52,297 bases of DNA from Pseudomonas lactucae. GTDB taxonomy: Bacteria; Pseudomonadota; Gammaproteobacteria; Pseudomonadales; Pseudomonadaceae. Below, one piece after another: positions 8,280 through 17,450 of the stretch; the stretch's first letter is position 1, and the number at the start of each line of letters is the position of its first letter. A model generated the notes under the pieces. It made no database searches. It had not been told where the DNA came from and was given only the letters and a program-made list of their open reading frames with translations. The stretch covers positions 1 through 52,297 of the forward strand of contig NZ_JAFHKI010000102.1 of assembly GCF_016937615.1 (NCBI RefSeq), in the 5' to 3' direction. Position numbers and translations under genes: made by a program.

Positions 8280-9656
8280 TCATTCGTCGTCAGCGCTTTG
8301 GTTGGCGAAGTTGAGGCCGTGCTTGCGCAGTTTGTCGTGCAGGGTTTTACGCGGTACGCCGAGGGCTTCGGCGAGGCTGCGCATGGAGCTGTGGGGGCGG
8401 GTCAGTTCGGCGGCGATCAGGCTTTTTTCGAACTGCTCGACCTGCTCGCTCAAGCCGCCCGGTGTGGAGATGAGCACGCCGCTGGCGGGGTTGTCCGGCG
8501 TGTTGTCCAGCGCCAGTTCCAGGCCCAGGGCAAAGCGTTCGGCGGCGTTTTGCAGCTCGCGCACATTGCCCGGCCAGCTATGGCGCAGCAGCAAGGCGCG
8601 CTGGCCCGGTTGCAATTCGTGCAGCGGCAGGCCGTGGCGGCTGCTGGCTTCGTCGGCGAAATGCTGGAATAACATCAAGGCATCTTCACCGCGCTCGCGC
8701 AGCGGCGGAATACGCAGCGGCGCGACGTTGAGGCGGTAATACAGGTCGGCGCGGAAACGGCCCTGGTCCGCCGCCTGGCGCAGGTCTTCCTTGGTGGCGG
8801 CGATGATGCGGATGTCCAGCGGGATCAGTTGGTTGCCGCCCAGGCGCTCGACCACGCGCTCCTGCAGCAGGCGTAGCAGCTTGACCTGCACGTCCAGGCT
8901 CATGCTTTCGATTTCATCGAGGAACAACGTGCCGCCGTTGGCGAATTCGAACTTGCCGATGCGGCGTTTCTGCGCGCCGGTAAAGGCGCCGGGCTCATGG
9001 CCGAACAGTTCGCTTTCCACCACCGATTCGGCCAAGGCACCTGCGTTGATCGCCACGAATGGCCCGCTGCGGCGGCTCGACAGGTCGTGCAGGGCACGCG
9101 CCACCACCTCTTTGCCGGCCCCGGTTTCGCCGAGGATCAGCACATCGGCCTTGGTCGCCGCCAGGGCGCCGATCTGCTCGCGCAGGCGCAGCATTTGCGG
9201 CGAGTGCCCCACCAGGCGCGTGCTCAGTTGCTGGCGGTCGCTGAGGGCCAGGCGCAGGCTGCGGTTGTCCAGCACCAGGCGGCGCAGGGCCAGGGCACGG
9301 CGCACACTGTCGAGCAGCGCGTCGCTGGCAAAGGGTTTTTCGAGGAAGTCATAGGCGCCGGCGCGCATGGCCTGCACCGCCAGCGGCACATCACCGTGGC
9401 CGGTGATCAGCAGCACCGGCAGGTCCGGGTCCTGGCCGTGCAGTTCGGCGAGCAGCTCCAGGCCATCCATGCCCGGCATGCGGATATCGCTGACCACCAC
9501 GCCGGGCCAGTCCCGCGTCAGGCGTGCGGTCAGGCCGCTGGCTTCGCCCAGGGGCAGGACTTTCAACCCGGCCAGGTCCAGGGTCTGGCACAGCGCCTGA
9601 CGCAGGTGTGGATCGTCGTCGATCAACACCACCTGAATCTGGTTATCGATACTCAT
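8280..9656 (-). CDS. dctD: C4-dicarboxylate response regulator DctD (sigma-54 activator)
   Basis: A 458-residue NtrC-family activator. The receiver domain occupies residues 1-125 with phosphorylation site D57 (VVVSDIRMPG) and K107. The AAA+ domain has Walker A GETGAGKE at 176-183, the sigma-54 contact loop GAFTGA at 223-228 and Walker B LFLDEIES. The C-terminal Fis-type helix-turn-helix includes SMRSLAEALGVPRKTLHDKL. It is the partner of DctB: the start overlaps the kinase stop by four bases. In pseudomonads DctBD activates C4-dicarboxylate transporter genes from sigma-54 promoters; no transporter gene lies in this window. Confidence 0.93.
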   Translation of the reverse strand: MSIDNQIQVVLIDDDPHLRQALCQTLDLAGLKVLPLGEASGLTARLTRDWPGVVVSDIRMPGMDGLELLAELHGQDPDLPVLLITGHGDVPLAVQAMRAGAYDFLEKPFASDALLDSVRRALALRRLVLDNRSLRLALSDRQQLSTRLVGHSPQMLRLREQIGALAATKADVLILGETGAGKEVVARALHDLSSRRSGPFVAINAGALAESVVESELFGHEPGAFTGAQKRRIGKFEFANGGTLFLDEIESMSLDVQVKLLRLLQERVVERLGGNQLIPLDIRIIAATKEDLRQAADQGRFRADLYYRLNVAPLRIPPLRERGEDALMLFQHFADEASSRHGLPLHELQPGQRALLLRHSWPGNVRELQNAAERFALGLELALDNTPDNPASGVLISTPGGLSEQVEQFEKSLIAAELTRPHSSMRSLAEALGVPRKTLHDKLRKHGLNFANQSADDE

Positions 9657-11461
9657 ACACTGCGGTCCTCGGACGGTTGCAGACTGACGCCCGGCGAGCC
9701 GGCACGCAATTTCAAGGTTAACAGCGCGCCGCCTTCCTTGTGGTTGGCGAACAGCAATTCGCCGCCAAATGCACGCATCAGCGTTTCACAGATTGCCAGG
9801 CCCAGCCCCAGGCCCTGGGTGCGCGTCTTGGTGGTGTAGAAGGGCTCGCTGGCGCGGCCCAGGGCTTCCATGCAAAAGCCTGGGCCGTTGTCGCGAATGT
9901 ACAGGTTGACGCCCTGTGCGGTGGTTTCGGCACTCAGCCACAGTTTGCGCGGCGGTCCTTTCTCGGTGAGGGCATCGAGGGCGTTGGCCAGCAGGTTGCC
10001 CAACACCTGGCGCAGGCGTGTTTCCCCGGCTTGCACCCATAAGGTCGCCTCCGGCAGATCGCGGATCAGCTCTACTTCCATCGAACGTCGCCGCTTGGCC
10101 AGCAACGCCAGCGCATCGTCCAGCGCCGGTTGCAGCGCCACGCTCTCCGGCGCATGCCGGTCGCGGCGGGCAAAGGCGCGCAGGTGGGCGATGATCGAAG
10201 CCATGCGCCCGGTCAGTTCGCTGATCAGCTTGAGATTGCCCCGTGCGTCAGCCGTGCGTTCATGGTCGAGCAGGATCTCGGCATTTTCCGCATAGCTGCG
10301 AATCGCCGCCAACGGCTGGTTGAGTTCGTGGCTGATGCTCGCCGACATGGTGCCCAGCGCCGACAGCTTGCCGGCCTGCACCAGATCGTCCTGGGCGCGC
10401 ACCAGTTCCTGTTGGGCATGTTCGCGCTCCAGCACTTCCTGTTTGAGGCGCCGGTTCAAACCTTCCAGGTCGCTGGTACGTTCGGCGACGCGCATTTCCA
10501 GCTCGCGGCGGGCCTTGGCTTCGAAGGCGATGCGGTCCAGGTAGTGGCGACGGCGCTGCATCAGCAGGCCGAGCAGCAGCATCAGCACCAGCAACGTCGC
10601 CCCACCCACCGCCACCACGGTACGCACCGGGCGGTTGATCAGGGATTGCGGGGCGAGAATCTCTACATTCCAACCGGTCTCGGCAATCGCCGTGGATTGG
10701 CGCAACCAGGCGCTACTGCTCAGGCTCAGCGGTTGGGGGTCACGCGTTGGATACGGCTGGATCGCGATGATGGCCTGGCGTTCTTCGGCGGTGAGTGGGC
10801 GAGTGGCGCGGAATCGCCATTGCGGGCGCGAGGTCAGGATCACCACGCCATTGTGGTCGGTGACCAGCAATTGTTCCGGTGTGTTGCCCCACAGGCTTTC
10901 GGTGTGGTCCAGATCGACCTTGACCACCAGCACGCCGATGATGGTGTCGCCATTACGCACGGCGGCGGCGAAGAAGTAACCACGCTTGGCCGAGGTGGTG
11001 CCCAGGCCGAAAAACCGGCCCAGGTGCCCGGCCATGGCTTCGCTGAAATATGGGCGGAACGAGAAGTTGCGCCCGACGAAGCTGTCCTGTTTATCCCAGT
11101 TCGAGGCGGCGAGGGTCTTGCCGGTGGTGTCCATCAGGTACATCACCTCCACCCCGGCCTGGGCGGCGACGTCCTTGAGCAACTGGTTGGCGTTGGCCAG
11201 GTTGGTGCTGACGTGCGGCGCATCCAGTGCGGTGCGCAGGGCGGGCAAATCGCCGAGGATCTGCGGCAGTACTTCATAGCGATGCAGCGTGCCGAGCAGG
11301 TTGGCGACGTACAGGTCGAGGGTCTGGCGGTTCTGCCCGGCCAGTTCATTGCGGTAATAGCGTTCGGCCAAATGCTCCAGCGGCCATAGCAGCGGTGCCA
11401 GGCACAGCGCCAGCAGGGCGAGGCTGCGCCAGCGGGGTCTTCGCGGAAGGGGTGGAGTCAT
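9653..11461 (-). CDS. dctB: C4-dicarboxylate sensor histidine kinase DctB
   Basis: A 602-residue membrane sensor kinase. The first membrane helix is at about residues 12-32 and the second at about 280-302 (VVAVGGATLLVLMLLLGLLM). Between them lies a periplasmic double-Cache sensor (YLMDTTGKTLAASNWD, RPYFSEAMAG, GYFFAAAV). A coiled coil leads to the H-box SHELNQPLAAIRSYAENA, followed by the N-box and GLGLGLAI ATP-lid motifs. This layout is DctB, which senses succinate, fumarate and malate. It is translationally coupled to dctD. Confidence 0.93.
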   Translation of the reverse strand: MTPPLPRRPRWRSLALLALCLAPLLWPLEHLAERYYRNELAGQNRQTLDLYVANLLGTLHRYEVLPQILGDLPALRTALDAPHVSTNLANANQLLKDVAAQAGVEVMYLMDTTGKTLAASNWDKQDSFVGRNFSFRPYFSEAMAGHLGRFFGLGTTSAKRGYFFAAAVRNGDTIIGVLVVKVDLDHTESLWGNTPEQLLVTDHNGVVILTSRPQWRFRATRPLTAEERQAIIAIQPYPTRDPQPLSLSSSAWLRQSTAIAETGWNVEILAPQSLINRPVRTVVAVGGATLLVLMLLLGLLMQRRRHYLDRIAFEAKARRELEMRVAERTSDLEGLNRRLKQEVLEREHAQQELVRAQDDLVQAGKLSALGTMSASISHELNQPLAAIRSYAENAEILLDHERTADARGNLKLISELTGRMASIIAHLRAFARRDRHAPESVALQPALDDALALLAKRRRSMEVELIRDLPEATLWVQAGETRLRQVLGNLLANALDALTEKGPPRKLWLSAETTAQGVNLYIRDNGPGFCMEALGRASEPFYTTKTRTQGLGLGLAICETLMRAFGGELLFANHKEGGALLTLKLRAGSPGVSLQPSEDRSV

Positions 11462-11470
11462 GGGAATCGT

Positions 11471-11490
11471 GCGCCTGTGGGTACAGGCGC
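11471..11490. other. Short perfect hairpin between rfbB and dctB
   Basis: GCGCCTGT / ACAGGCGC with a 4-base loop. No T-run follows on either strand, so it is not a convincing terminator. It lies in the 116 bases between the rfbB end and the dctB start. Confidence 0.4.
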
Positions 11491-11577
11491 ATTATGCCTA
11501 GCGCTGCCCGGCAAGACACTCGCGCAATGCGTGTTGGCAAACTGGCGGCATGCCGATCTGCTCAATGGCGATGTGCA

Positions 11578-12660
11578 TCATGCAATCAGATCCCGCATGT
11601 CGGTATTGCCCAATCGTTGGCCCTGATAGCTGCCGTTCTGGACCCTGCGGCACCATTCCAGATTATCGAGGTACCACTGCACGGTTTTACGCAGGCCGGT
11701 TTCAAACGTCTCCATGGGCTCCCAGCCCAGCTCGCGTTGGATCTTGCCGGCGTCGATCGCATAGCGTTGGTCGTGGCCCGGACGGTCCTTAACGAACGTG
11801 ATCAGATCGATGTAGGTGTTCACGCCCTGTGGATGCTGTGGCGCCAGCTCTTCGAGCAGCGCACAGATGCCGCGGACCACGTCGATGTTTTTTTGCTCGT
11901 TGTGGCCGCCGATGTTGTAGGTCTCGCCGACCACGCCTTGCGTGACGACGCTGAGCAGTGCCCGTGCGTGGTCTTCGACGTACAGCCAGTCGCGCACTTG
12001 CAAGCCATCACCGTAGACCGGCAAGGGTTTGCCTGCGAGAGCGTTGAGAATCACCAACGGGATCAGCTTCTCCGGGAAATGGAACGGTCCGTAATTGTTG
12101 GAACAATGGGTCAGCAGCACTGGCAGGCCGTAGGTGTGTTGCCACGCACGCACCAGATGGTCGGACGCGGCTTTACTGGCCGAGTAGGGCGAGCTGGGCG
12201 CATACGGCGTGGCTTCGGTGAACAGGTCGTTGACGCCATGCAGGTCGCCGTACACCTCGTCGGTGGAGATATGGTGGAAGCGAAACGCGCGTCTGGCCGG
12301 TTCGGCCAGTTGCTGCCAGTAGCCTCGGGCGGCCTCCAGCAGGCTGTAGGTGCCGACGATATTGGTCTGGACAAAGTCCGATGGACCGTCAATCGAACGG
12401 TCGACATGGGACTCGGCAGCCAGGTGCATGATGGCCTCGGGCTCGAAGCGCGCCAGCACGGCGCTCACAGTCGCCTGGTCGATGATGTCGGCTTGGACGA
12501 ACTCATAGCGGCTATTGGACGCGATACTGGCCAGCGATTCCAGATTGCCGGCGTAGGTGAGTTTGTCCAGGTTGAGCACTTCGTGCTCGGTGTGTTGAAT
12601 CAGATGGCGTATCAACGCAGAACCGATAAAACCGGCGCCACCGGTGATCAAAATGCGCAT
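11578..12660 (-). CDS. rfbB: dTDP-glucose 4,6-dehydratase
   Basis: A 360-residue short-chain dehydrogenase/reductase of the extended class that converts dTDP-glucose to dTDP-4-keto-6-deoxyglucose, the first committed step to dTDP-rhamnose. The NAD-binding motif GGAGFIG is at residues 7-13, the TDE triad residues at 133-135, and the YxxxK pair is Y159/K163. The ATG at 12660 has AAAGAGG upstream; the longer frame has no ribosome site. The usual partners rfbD, rfbA and rfbC are not adjacent, so it is a solitary copy here, perhaps a second paralogue. Confidence 0.93.
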   Translation of the reverse strand: MRILITGGAGFIGSALIRHLIQHTEHEVLNLDKLTYAGNLESLASIASNSRYEFVQADIIDQATVSAVLARFEPEAIMHLAAESHVDRSIDGPSDFVQTNIVGTYSLLEAARGYWQQLAEPARRAFRFHHISTDEVYGDLHGVNDLFTEATPYAPSSPYSASKAASDHLVRAWQHTYGLPVLLTHCSNNYGPFHFPEKLIPLVILNALAGKPLPVYGDGLQVRDWLYVEDHARALLSVVTQGVVGETYNIGGHNEQKNIDVVRGICALLEELAPQHPQGVNTYIDLITFVKDRPGHDQRYAIDAGKIQRELGWEPMETFETGLRKTVQWYLDNLEWCRRVQNGSYQGQRLGNTDMRDLIA

Positions 12661-12805
12661 GTCGGGGGCCTCTTTCTTAACCGGACGCTTAGCGAGGGGA
12701 GCATAGCCTGTGTTGGGGTAGCGGGTTGGTGTGGATGTGAGGGGGGTTGCGCAAGCCCCCCGAACAATGGCGATATACACACCTAAAAAATCGAGGCCAC
12801 CCCCC

Positions 12806-15706
12806 ATGCCGCTCGCCACGTTGATCCACCGCGCCAGTCTACCCTGCCCGTACGTAGGCCCCGATCAGGCGGCTCAACTTCTCGAACAGCATTACGGCCT
12901 CGCCGGCACGTTGCAGTCTCTGGGCAGCCAGCAAGACCTCAACTACAAAGTCGACAGCCCCCGCGGTCGGTTTGTACTGAAAATCTGCCACGGTGACTAT
13001 GCCGCGCTGGAGTTGCAGGCCCAGCATGCCGCGCTCAAGCATTTGCGCGCGGTGCGCGTGCCGAGGGTGATCGAATCCCTGGCGGGCGAAGAGTTGCTGA
13101 CCCTGACGGTCGACGGCCAAACCTTGCACCTGCGGGTGCTGGATTATATCGACGGGCAGCCATTGACCCATCTGCCGCATCTGGGACGCGACGTGATCGC
13201 GGGCTTTGGCGAGCTGTGCGGGCGCATGAGCCGGGCGCTGGCTGAGTTCACCCACCCTGGTCTGGACCGGACTCTGCAATGGGACCCGCGCCATGCGGGG
13301 GAGCTGATCACTCACCTGTTGGCGACCTTGGAAAACCTGCCCCATCGAGACGCGCTGGAGCAGGTCGCCGAGCAGGTCGCGACACGCATCCGCCCCTTGG
13401 CCGAGCGCCTGCCCTGGCAGGCGGTGCACATGGATATCACCGATGACAATGTGGTGTGGCAGCGCGATGCCCAGCGGCATTGGCAGATTCAGGGCGTGAT
13501 CGATTTTGGCGACCTGGTACACACCTGGCGCATTGCCGACCTGTCGGTGACCTGCGCCGCGCTGTTGCACCACGCCGAGGGCGACCCCTTTGCCATCTTG
13601 CCGGCGATCCAGGCGTGCCACGCTGTTACCCCGTTGCAGCGTGAAGAGTTGCTGGCGCTGTGGCCGCTGGTCGTGGCGCGCGCGGCGGTGTTGGTATTGA
13701 GCAGCCAACAGCAGCAACGCCTGGACCCGCACAGCTCCTACCTGCTGAAAAACGCCGAGCATGAGTGGGAAATCTTCCAGGTCGCGACGTCGGTGCCGTT
13801 CGAGCTGATGGAGGCTGCGATCCTCAGCGGTGTCGGCGAAGTGCCGGTGCCGATGGCCAGCCAGGACTTCGCGCCCTTGCTGCCGGGGCTGGTGGGGCAG
13901 ACATTTGCGTTGATCGACCTGGGGGTGCTCAGCCCGCATTTCGAGGCGGGCAACTGGGAGGCCCCCGGCATCGATCGCCAGCTGCTGGATGACGCGGCGA
14001 CGGTGCATGGGTTGGCGGCCAGTCGTTATGGCCAATACCGGCTGTCACGCACCCGACCGGACAGTGCCGACGAGCCGGACACGTTCGCGCTGCATGTTGA
14101 GCTGCATTTACCCCATGGCACCGTGGTGGAAGCGCCTTTTGCCGGGACATTGCGCCAGGCCGCCGACGGCCTGGTCAGTGTGCAGGGCGCCGAGGCGAGT
14201 GTGCGTTTGTGGGGTGTGAAAACCCGATTGAATCCTGGCTCGTTTCTGGTCAAAGGGCAGGTGTTGGGTGAGGTGCACGCCCCGCTGATCGTGCAATTGT
14301 GCCGTGCCGACCTGGACCCCCCGCTGTTTTGCACGCCGTCTCGCGCGTTGGCCTGGCAAACCCTGTGCCCATCGCCCGCCGCTTTGCTCGGGCTGGCCTG
14401 TGATGCCGAACCCGAGTTGGACCCCGCGGCCTTGCTGGCTCGCCGGGACGCCAGTTTCGCCCGTTCACAGAAGCACTATTACGTCGACCCGCCGCGCATC
14501 GAGCGCGGCTGGCGCAACCACCTGATCGACATGCAGGGCCGTTCCTACCTGGACATGCTCAACAACGTCGCGGTCTTGGGCCATGGTCACCCGCGCATGG
14601 CGGCGGTGGCGGCGCGGCAGTGGTCGCTGCTCAACACTAACTCGCGGTTCCACTACGCAGCGATTGCCGAATTTTCCGAACGGCTGCTGGCGCTGGCGCC
14701 GAAAGGCATGGACCGGGTGTTCCTGGTCAACAGCGGCACCGAGGCCAATGACTTGGCCATCCGCCTGGCCTGGGCCTACAGCGGCGGGCGCGAGATGCTC
14801 AGTGTGCTGGAGGCCTACCACGGCTGGTCGGTGGCGGCGGATGCGGTGTCCACCTCGATTGCCGACAACCCCCAGGCGCTGAGCAGCCGCCCCGAGTGGG
14901 TACACCCGGTGACGGCACCGAATACCTATCGTGGAGAGTTTCGCGGGCAGGACAGCGCGCCGGACTACGTAAGAAGCGTGGAGCACAACCTGGCGAAAAT
15001 CGCCGCAAGTAAACGCCAACTGGCGGGGTTCATCTGCGAACCGGTGTATGGCAATGCTGGCGGAATCTCCCTGCCGCCCGGCTATCTGCAGCAGGTGTAT
15101 GGCCTGGTCCGTGCACAAGGCGGCGTGTGCATCGCCGATGAAGTGCAGGTGGGCTACGGCCGCATGGGCCATTTCTTCTGGGGCTTCGAGGAGCAGGGCG
15201 TGGTACCCGACATCATCACCATGGCCAAAGGCATGGGCAACGGTCAGCCACTGGGTGCCGTGATTACCCGCCGCGAAATCGCCGAAGCGCTGGAAGCCGA
15301 GGGTTACTTCTTCTCGTCGTCCGGGGGCAGCCCGGTCAGTTGCCGCATCGGCATGGCGGTGCTGGATGTCATGGAGGAAGAGAAACTGTGGGAAAACGCC
15401 CAAGTGGTGGGCGGACATTTCAAGGCGCGCCTGGAGGCATTGATTGACCGTCACCCCTTGGTGGGGGCCGTACACGGTTCGGGTTTCTATCTGGGACTGG
15501 AGCTGGTGCGCGATAGGCAAACCCTGGAGCCCGCCACCGAAGAAACCACTCGGTTGTGCGACCGTTTGCGCGAGCTGGGCATTTTCATGCAACCCACCGG
15601 CGATTACCTGAACATCCTCAAGATCAAGCCGCCGATGGTGACCTCCAAACGCAGTGTGGATTTCTTCGTCGACATGCTGTCGAAGGTGCTGGATGAACAG
15701 TTGTAA
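12806..15706 (+). CDS. APH-type kinase / class III aminotransferase fusion
   Basis: A 966-residue three-part protein. Residues 1 to about 330 are an aminoglycoside-phosphotransferase-fold kinase with catalytic loop HMDITDDN (H208, D210, N215) and metal site VIDFGD. Residues about 400-530 form a beta-rich linker resembling a lipoyl or M23-like domain (HGTVVEAPFAGTLRQAADG). The rest is a PLP-dependent class III aminotransferase with NSGTEANDLAIR, IADEVQVGYGR and the PLP lysine K808 (MAKGMGNGQP). Animal relatives of the two ends are hydroxylysine kinase and the phospho-lyases acting on phosphoethanolamine or phosphohydroxylysine. I infer that this enzyme phosphorylates an amino alcohol and then eliminates phosphate. 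It lies just before aguA, in the same direction. Confidence 0.85.
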   Translation: MPLATLIHRASLPCPYVGPDQAAQLLEQHYGLAGTLQSLGSQQDLNYKVDSPRGRFVLKICHGDYAALELQAQHAALKHLRAVRVPRVIESLAGEELLTLTVDGQTLHLRVLDYIDGQPLTHLPHLGRDVIAGFGELCGRMSRALAEFTHPGLDRTLQWDPRHAGELITHLLATLENLPHRDALEQVAEQVATRIRPLAERLPWQAVHMDITDDNVVWQRDAQRHWQIQGVIDFGDLVHTWRIADLSVTCAALLHHAEGDPFAILPAIQACHAVTPLQREELLALWPLVVARAAVLVLSSQQQQRLDPHSSYLLKNAEHEWEIFQVATSVPFELMEAAILSGVGEVPVPMASQDFAPLLPGLVGQTFALIDLGVLSPHFEAGNWEAPGIDRQLLDDAATVHGLAASRYGQYRLSRTRPDSADEPDTFALHVELHLPHGTVVEAPFAGTLRQAADGLVSVQGAEASVRLWGVKTRLNPGSFLVKGQVLGEVHAPLIVQLCRADLDPPLFCTPSRALAWQTLCPSPAALLGLACDAEPELDPAALLARRDASFARSQKHYYVDPPRIERGWRNHLIDMQGRSYLDMLNNVAVLGHGHPRMAAVAARQWSLLNTNSRFHYAAIAEFSERLLALAPKGMDRVFLVNSGTEANDLAIRLAWAYSGGREMLSVLEAYHGWSVAADAVSTSIADNPQALSSRPEWVHPVTAPNTYRGEFRGQDSAPDYVRSVEHNLAKIAASKRQLAGFICEPVYGNAGGISLPPGYLQQVYGLVRAQGGVCIADEVQVGYGRMGHFFWGFEEQGVVPDIITMAKGMGNGQPLGAVITRREIAEALEAEGYFFSSSGGSPVSCRIGMAVLDVMEEEKLWENAQVVGGHFKARLEALIDRHPLVGAVHGSGFYLGLELVRDRQTLEPATEETTRLCDRLRELGIFMQPTGDYLNILKIKPPMVTSKRSVDFFVDMLSKVLDEQL

Positions 15707-15827
15707 TTAATCGATTGTTATCGGTTATTACTTGTCATATTTATCGATCATGCTCTTTGATCGCTATTAAAGCCGATTTTTATCCGTTATAAAGTCGGCC
15801 TTTACCCCATTCGGAGTCCTGATCGCC
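15707..15827 (+). promoter_or_regulatory. AT-rich leader of aguA with repeated ATCG-type motifs
   Basis: This 121-base gap is much richer in A and T than its surroundings. It contains several spaced copies of an ATCGAT-like motif (AATCGATT, TTATCGGTTA, TTATCGATCA, TTGATCGC). It likely holds the aguA promoter and may hold operator sites. GGAG at 15811-15814 is the aguA ribosome site. Confidence 0.35.
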
Positions 15828-16934
15828 ATGACCACCCTGCACAGCACCCCCCGCGCCGATGGCTTTCATATGCCTGCCGAATGGGCGCCACAGACCCAAA
15901 CCTGGATGATCTGGCCAGAGCGCCCGGATAACTGGCGCCTGGGCGGTAAGCCGGCGCAGGCGGCACATGTGGCCGTGGCCAAGGCCATTGCACGCTTCGA
16001 ACCGGTGACCGTGGCGGTTTCCGCCGCCCAGTACGAGAATGCCCGCGCCCGTTTGGACGTGCCGAATATCCGTGTGGTGGAAATGTCCAGCGATGATGCC
16101 TGGGTGCGTGACACCGGGCCGACCTTCGTGATCAACAACAACGGCGAAGTGCGCGGCGTGAACTGGGACTTCAACGCCTGGGGCGGGTTTGACGGTGGCT
16201 TGTATGCACCGTGGAACCGCGACTCGCAGGTGGGCGGTAAGATCCTCGAAATCGAACGCGCGCCGCGCTACCGCACCGAAGGTTTTGTGCTGGAGGGCGG
16301 TTCGATTCACGTCGACGGTGAAGGCACCCTGCTCACCACCGAAGAATGCCTGCTCAACCGCAATCGCAACCCACACCTGGATCGTGCCCGGATCGAAGCG
16401 GTGCTGAGCGCCAACCTGGCTGTGGATAAGATCATCTGGCTGCCGGACGGCCTGTTCAATGACGAAACCGACGGCCATGTGGATAACTTCTGCTGCTACG
16501 TGCGTCCGGGCGAGGTATTGCTGGCCTGGACCGATGACCCGCAGGACCCGAACTACGCACGTTGCCACGCCGCGATGGATGTCCTGCAAAGCAGCACGGA
16601 TGCCCGGGGCCGAGCGTTTACGGTGCATAAAATGCCGATTCCGGGGCCGCTGTATGCCACTGAAGAAGAATGTGCAGGCGTCGACCCGGTGGACGGTTCC
16701 CAGGAGCGTAATCCGAGCGTGCGGTTGGCGGGTTCCTACGTCAACTTCCTGATCGTCAACGGCGGCATCATTGCGCCAAGCTTCTACGACCCATTGGACA
16801 GCCAGGCCAAAGCGATCCTGCAGAACCTGTTCCCGCAACACGAAGTAGTGATGGTGCCGGGCCGTGAACTGTTACTGGGGGGCGGCAATATCCACTGCCT
16901 GACCCAACAACAGCCCGCCCCGCACAGAAACTGA
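15828..16934 (+). CDS. aguA: Agmatine deiminase AguA
   Basis: A 368-residue enzyme of the guanidino-group-modifying family. It converts agmatine to N-carbamoylputrescine and ammonia, part of arginine decarboxylase-route arginine use and putrescine synthesis. Conserved features are the N-terminal PAEWAPQTQTWMIWP, SSDDAWVRDTGPTF, the histidine segment ETDGHVDNFC, and the nucleophile C357 in GGGNIHCLTQQ. The usual partner aguB (N-carbamoylputrescine amidase) is not adjacent; the upstream kinase/aminotransferase fusion suggests a wider amine-degradation cluster. Confidence 0.95.
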   Translation: MTTLHSTPRADGFHMPAEWAPQTQTWMIWPERPDNWRLGGKPAQAAHVAVAKAIARFEPVTVAVSAAQYENARARLDVPNIRVVEMSSDDAWVRDTGPTFVINNNGEVRGVNWDFNAWGGFDGGLYAPWNRDSQVGGKILEIERAPRYRTEGFVLEGGSIHVDGEGTLLTTEECLLNRNRNPHLDRARIEAVLSANLAVDKIIWLPDGLFNDETDGHVDNFCCYVRPGEVLLAWTDDPQDPNYARCHAAMDVLQSSTDARGRAFTVHKMPIPGPLYATEEECAGVDPVDGSQERNPSVRLAGSYVNFLIVNGGIIAPSFYDPLDSQAKAILQNLFPQHEVVMVPGRELLLGGGNIHCLTQQQPAPHRN

Positions 16935-16996
16935 GTGCAGTTGTAACAGCGCCTTTCATGCAACGGAGGCGCTACTCGGTTTCAGCGCCCACAGCA

Positions 16997-17029
16997 AGCC
17001 CGCGGCCCAGCACGGTTGCGGGCTTTTTT
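16997..17029 (+). terminator. Rho-independent terminator of aguA
   Basis: The stem AGCCCGC / GCGGGCT is followed by a T6 run, about 60 bases after the aguA stop. Confidence 0.75.
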
Positions 17030-17057
17030 GTGGGTGCATGCCTACAGGCACGGGACA

Positions 17058-17075
17058 TTGGCATAGCTCTTGTAT
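17058..17075 (+). promoter_or_regulatory. Possible sigma-54 promoter
   Basis: TTGGCAT, five bases, then TTGTAT. The GG of the -24 element and the GT of the -12 element are ten bases apart, as in sigma-54 promoters, but the -12 dinucleotide is GT instead of GC. It lies about 95 bases before the small gene at 17171. Confidence 0.3.
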
Positions 17076-17170
17076 CAGTGATTGCCACAGTGGTTCAGGG
17101 GCATGACTGCGCGGTTCTGTCATAAACCTTGAGTAAGTTAGCCGCTCACGCAGTAGGAGAGAGCGCTGAA

Positions 17171-17386
17171 ATGAACGCCGATATCAACCTGATGAATACC
17201 CGTACGTTTCACCCTTTGCGGGTCAACGGCGACGCGATCCAGGCGCTGGGACTCTGGTTGAGGGAGCACGGCTCGCGGCAGGTCAGGCAGGCGCCGGATT
17301 TGCGCAGCGTGATGAGTGAACGTTACCCGGTGGGGTTGTTCAGTGAGGATGAAGTGCATGCGTTGTGTGACTTACTGAAAAACTAG
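17171..17386 (+). CDS. Small hypothetical protein, 71 residues
   Basis: The protein starts at MNADINLMNTRTF, with AGGAGA about ten bases before the ATG; an earlier in-frame ATG at 17129 lacks a ribosome site. It is predicted to be soluble and largely helical, with no signal peptide, membrane segment or cysteine motif beyond one C near the end (VHALCDLLKN). It stands alone between the aguA terminator and a REP element. No function recognised. Confidence 0.6.
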   Translation: MNADINLMNTRTFHPLRVNGDAIQALGLWLREHGSRQVRQAPDLRSVMSERYPVGLFSEDEVHALCDLLKN

Positions 17387-17403
17387 GCAGCGCTGGGAAC
17401 GCG

Positions 17404-17430
17404 TGTGGGAGGGAGCAAACCCCTCCCACA
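17404..17430. repeat. REP palindrome
   Basis: Third complete copy of the TGTGGGAGGGAGCAA type, one base shorter in the centre. It lies between the convergent ends of the small gene at 17171 and the siderophore receptor gene. Confidence 0.85.
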
Positions 17431-17450
17431 TTGTTGAATTGTGTAGCTTT

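Noticed and set aside
11471..11490. Terminator between rfbB and dctB
   Set aside because: A good hairpin, but no T-run on either strand.
12839..14035. 398-residue minus-strand ORF
   Set aside because: Antisense to the kinase domain, whose catalytic motifs are intact on the plus strand.
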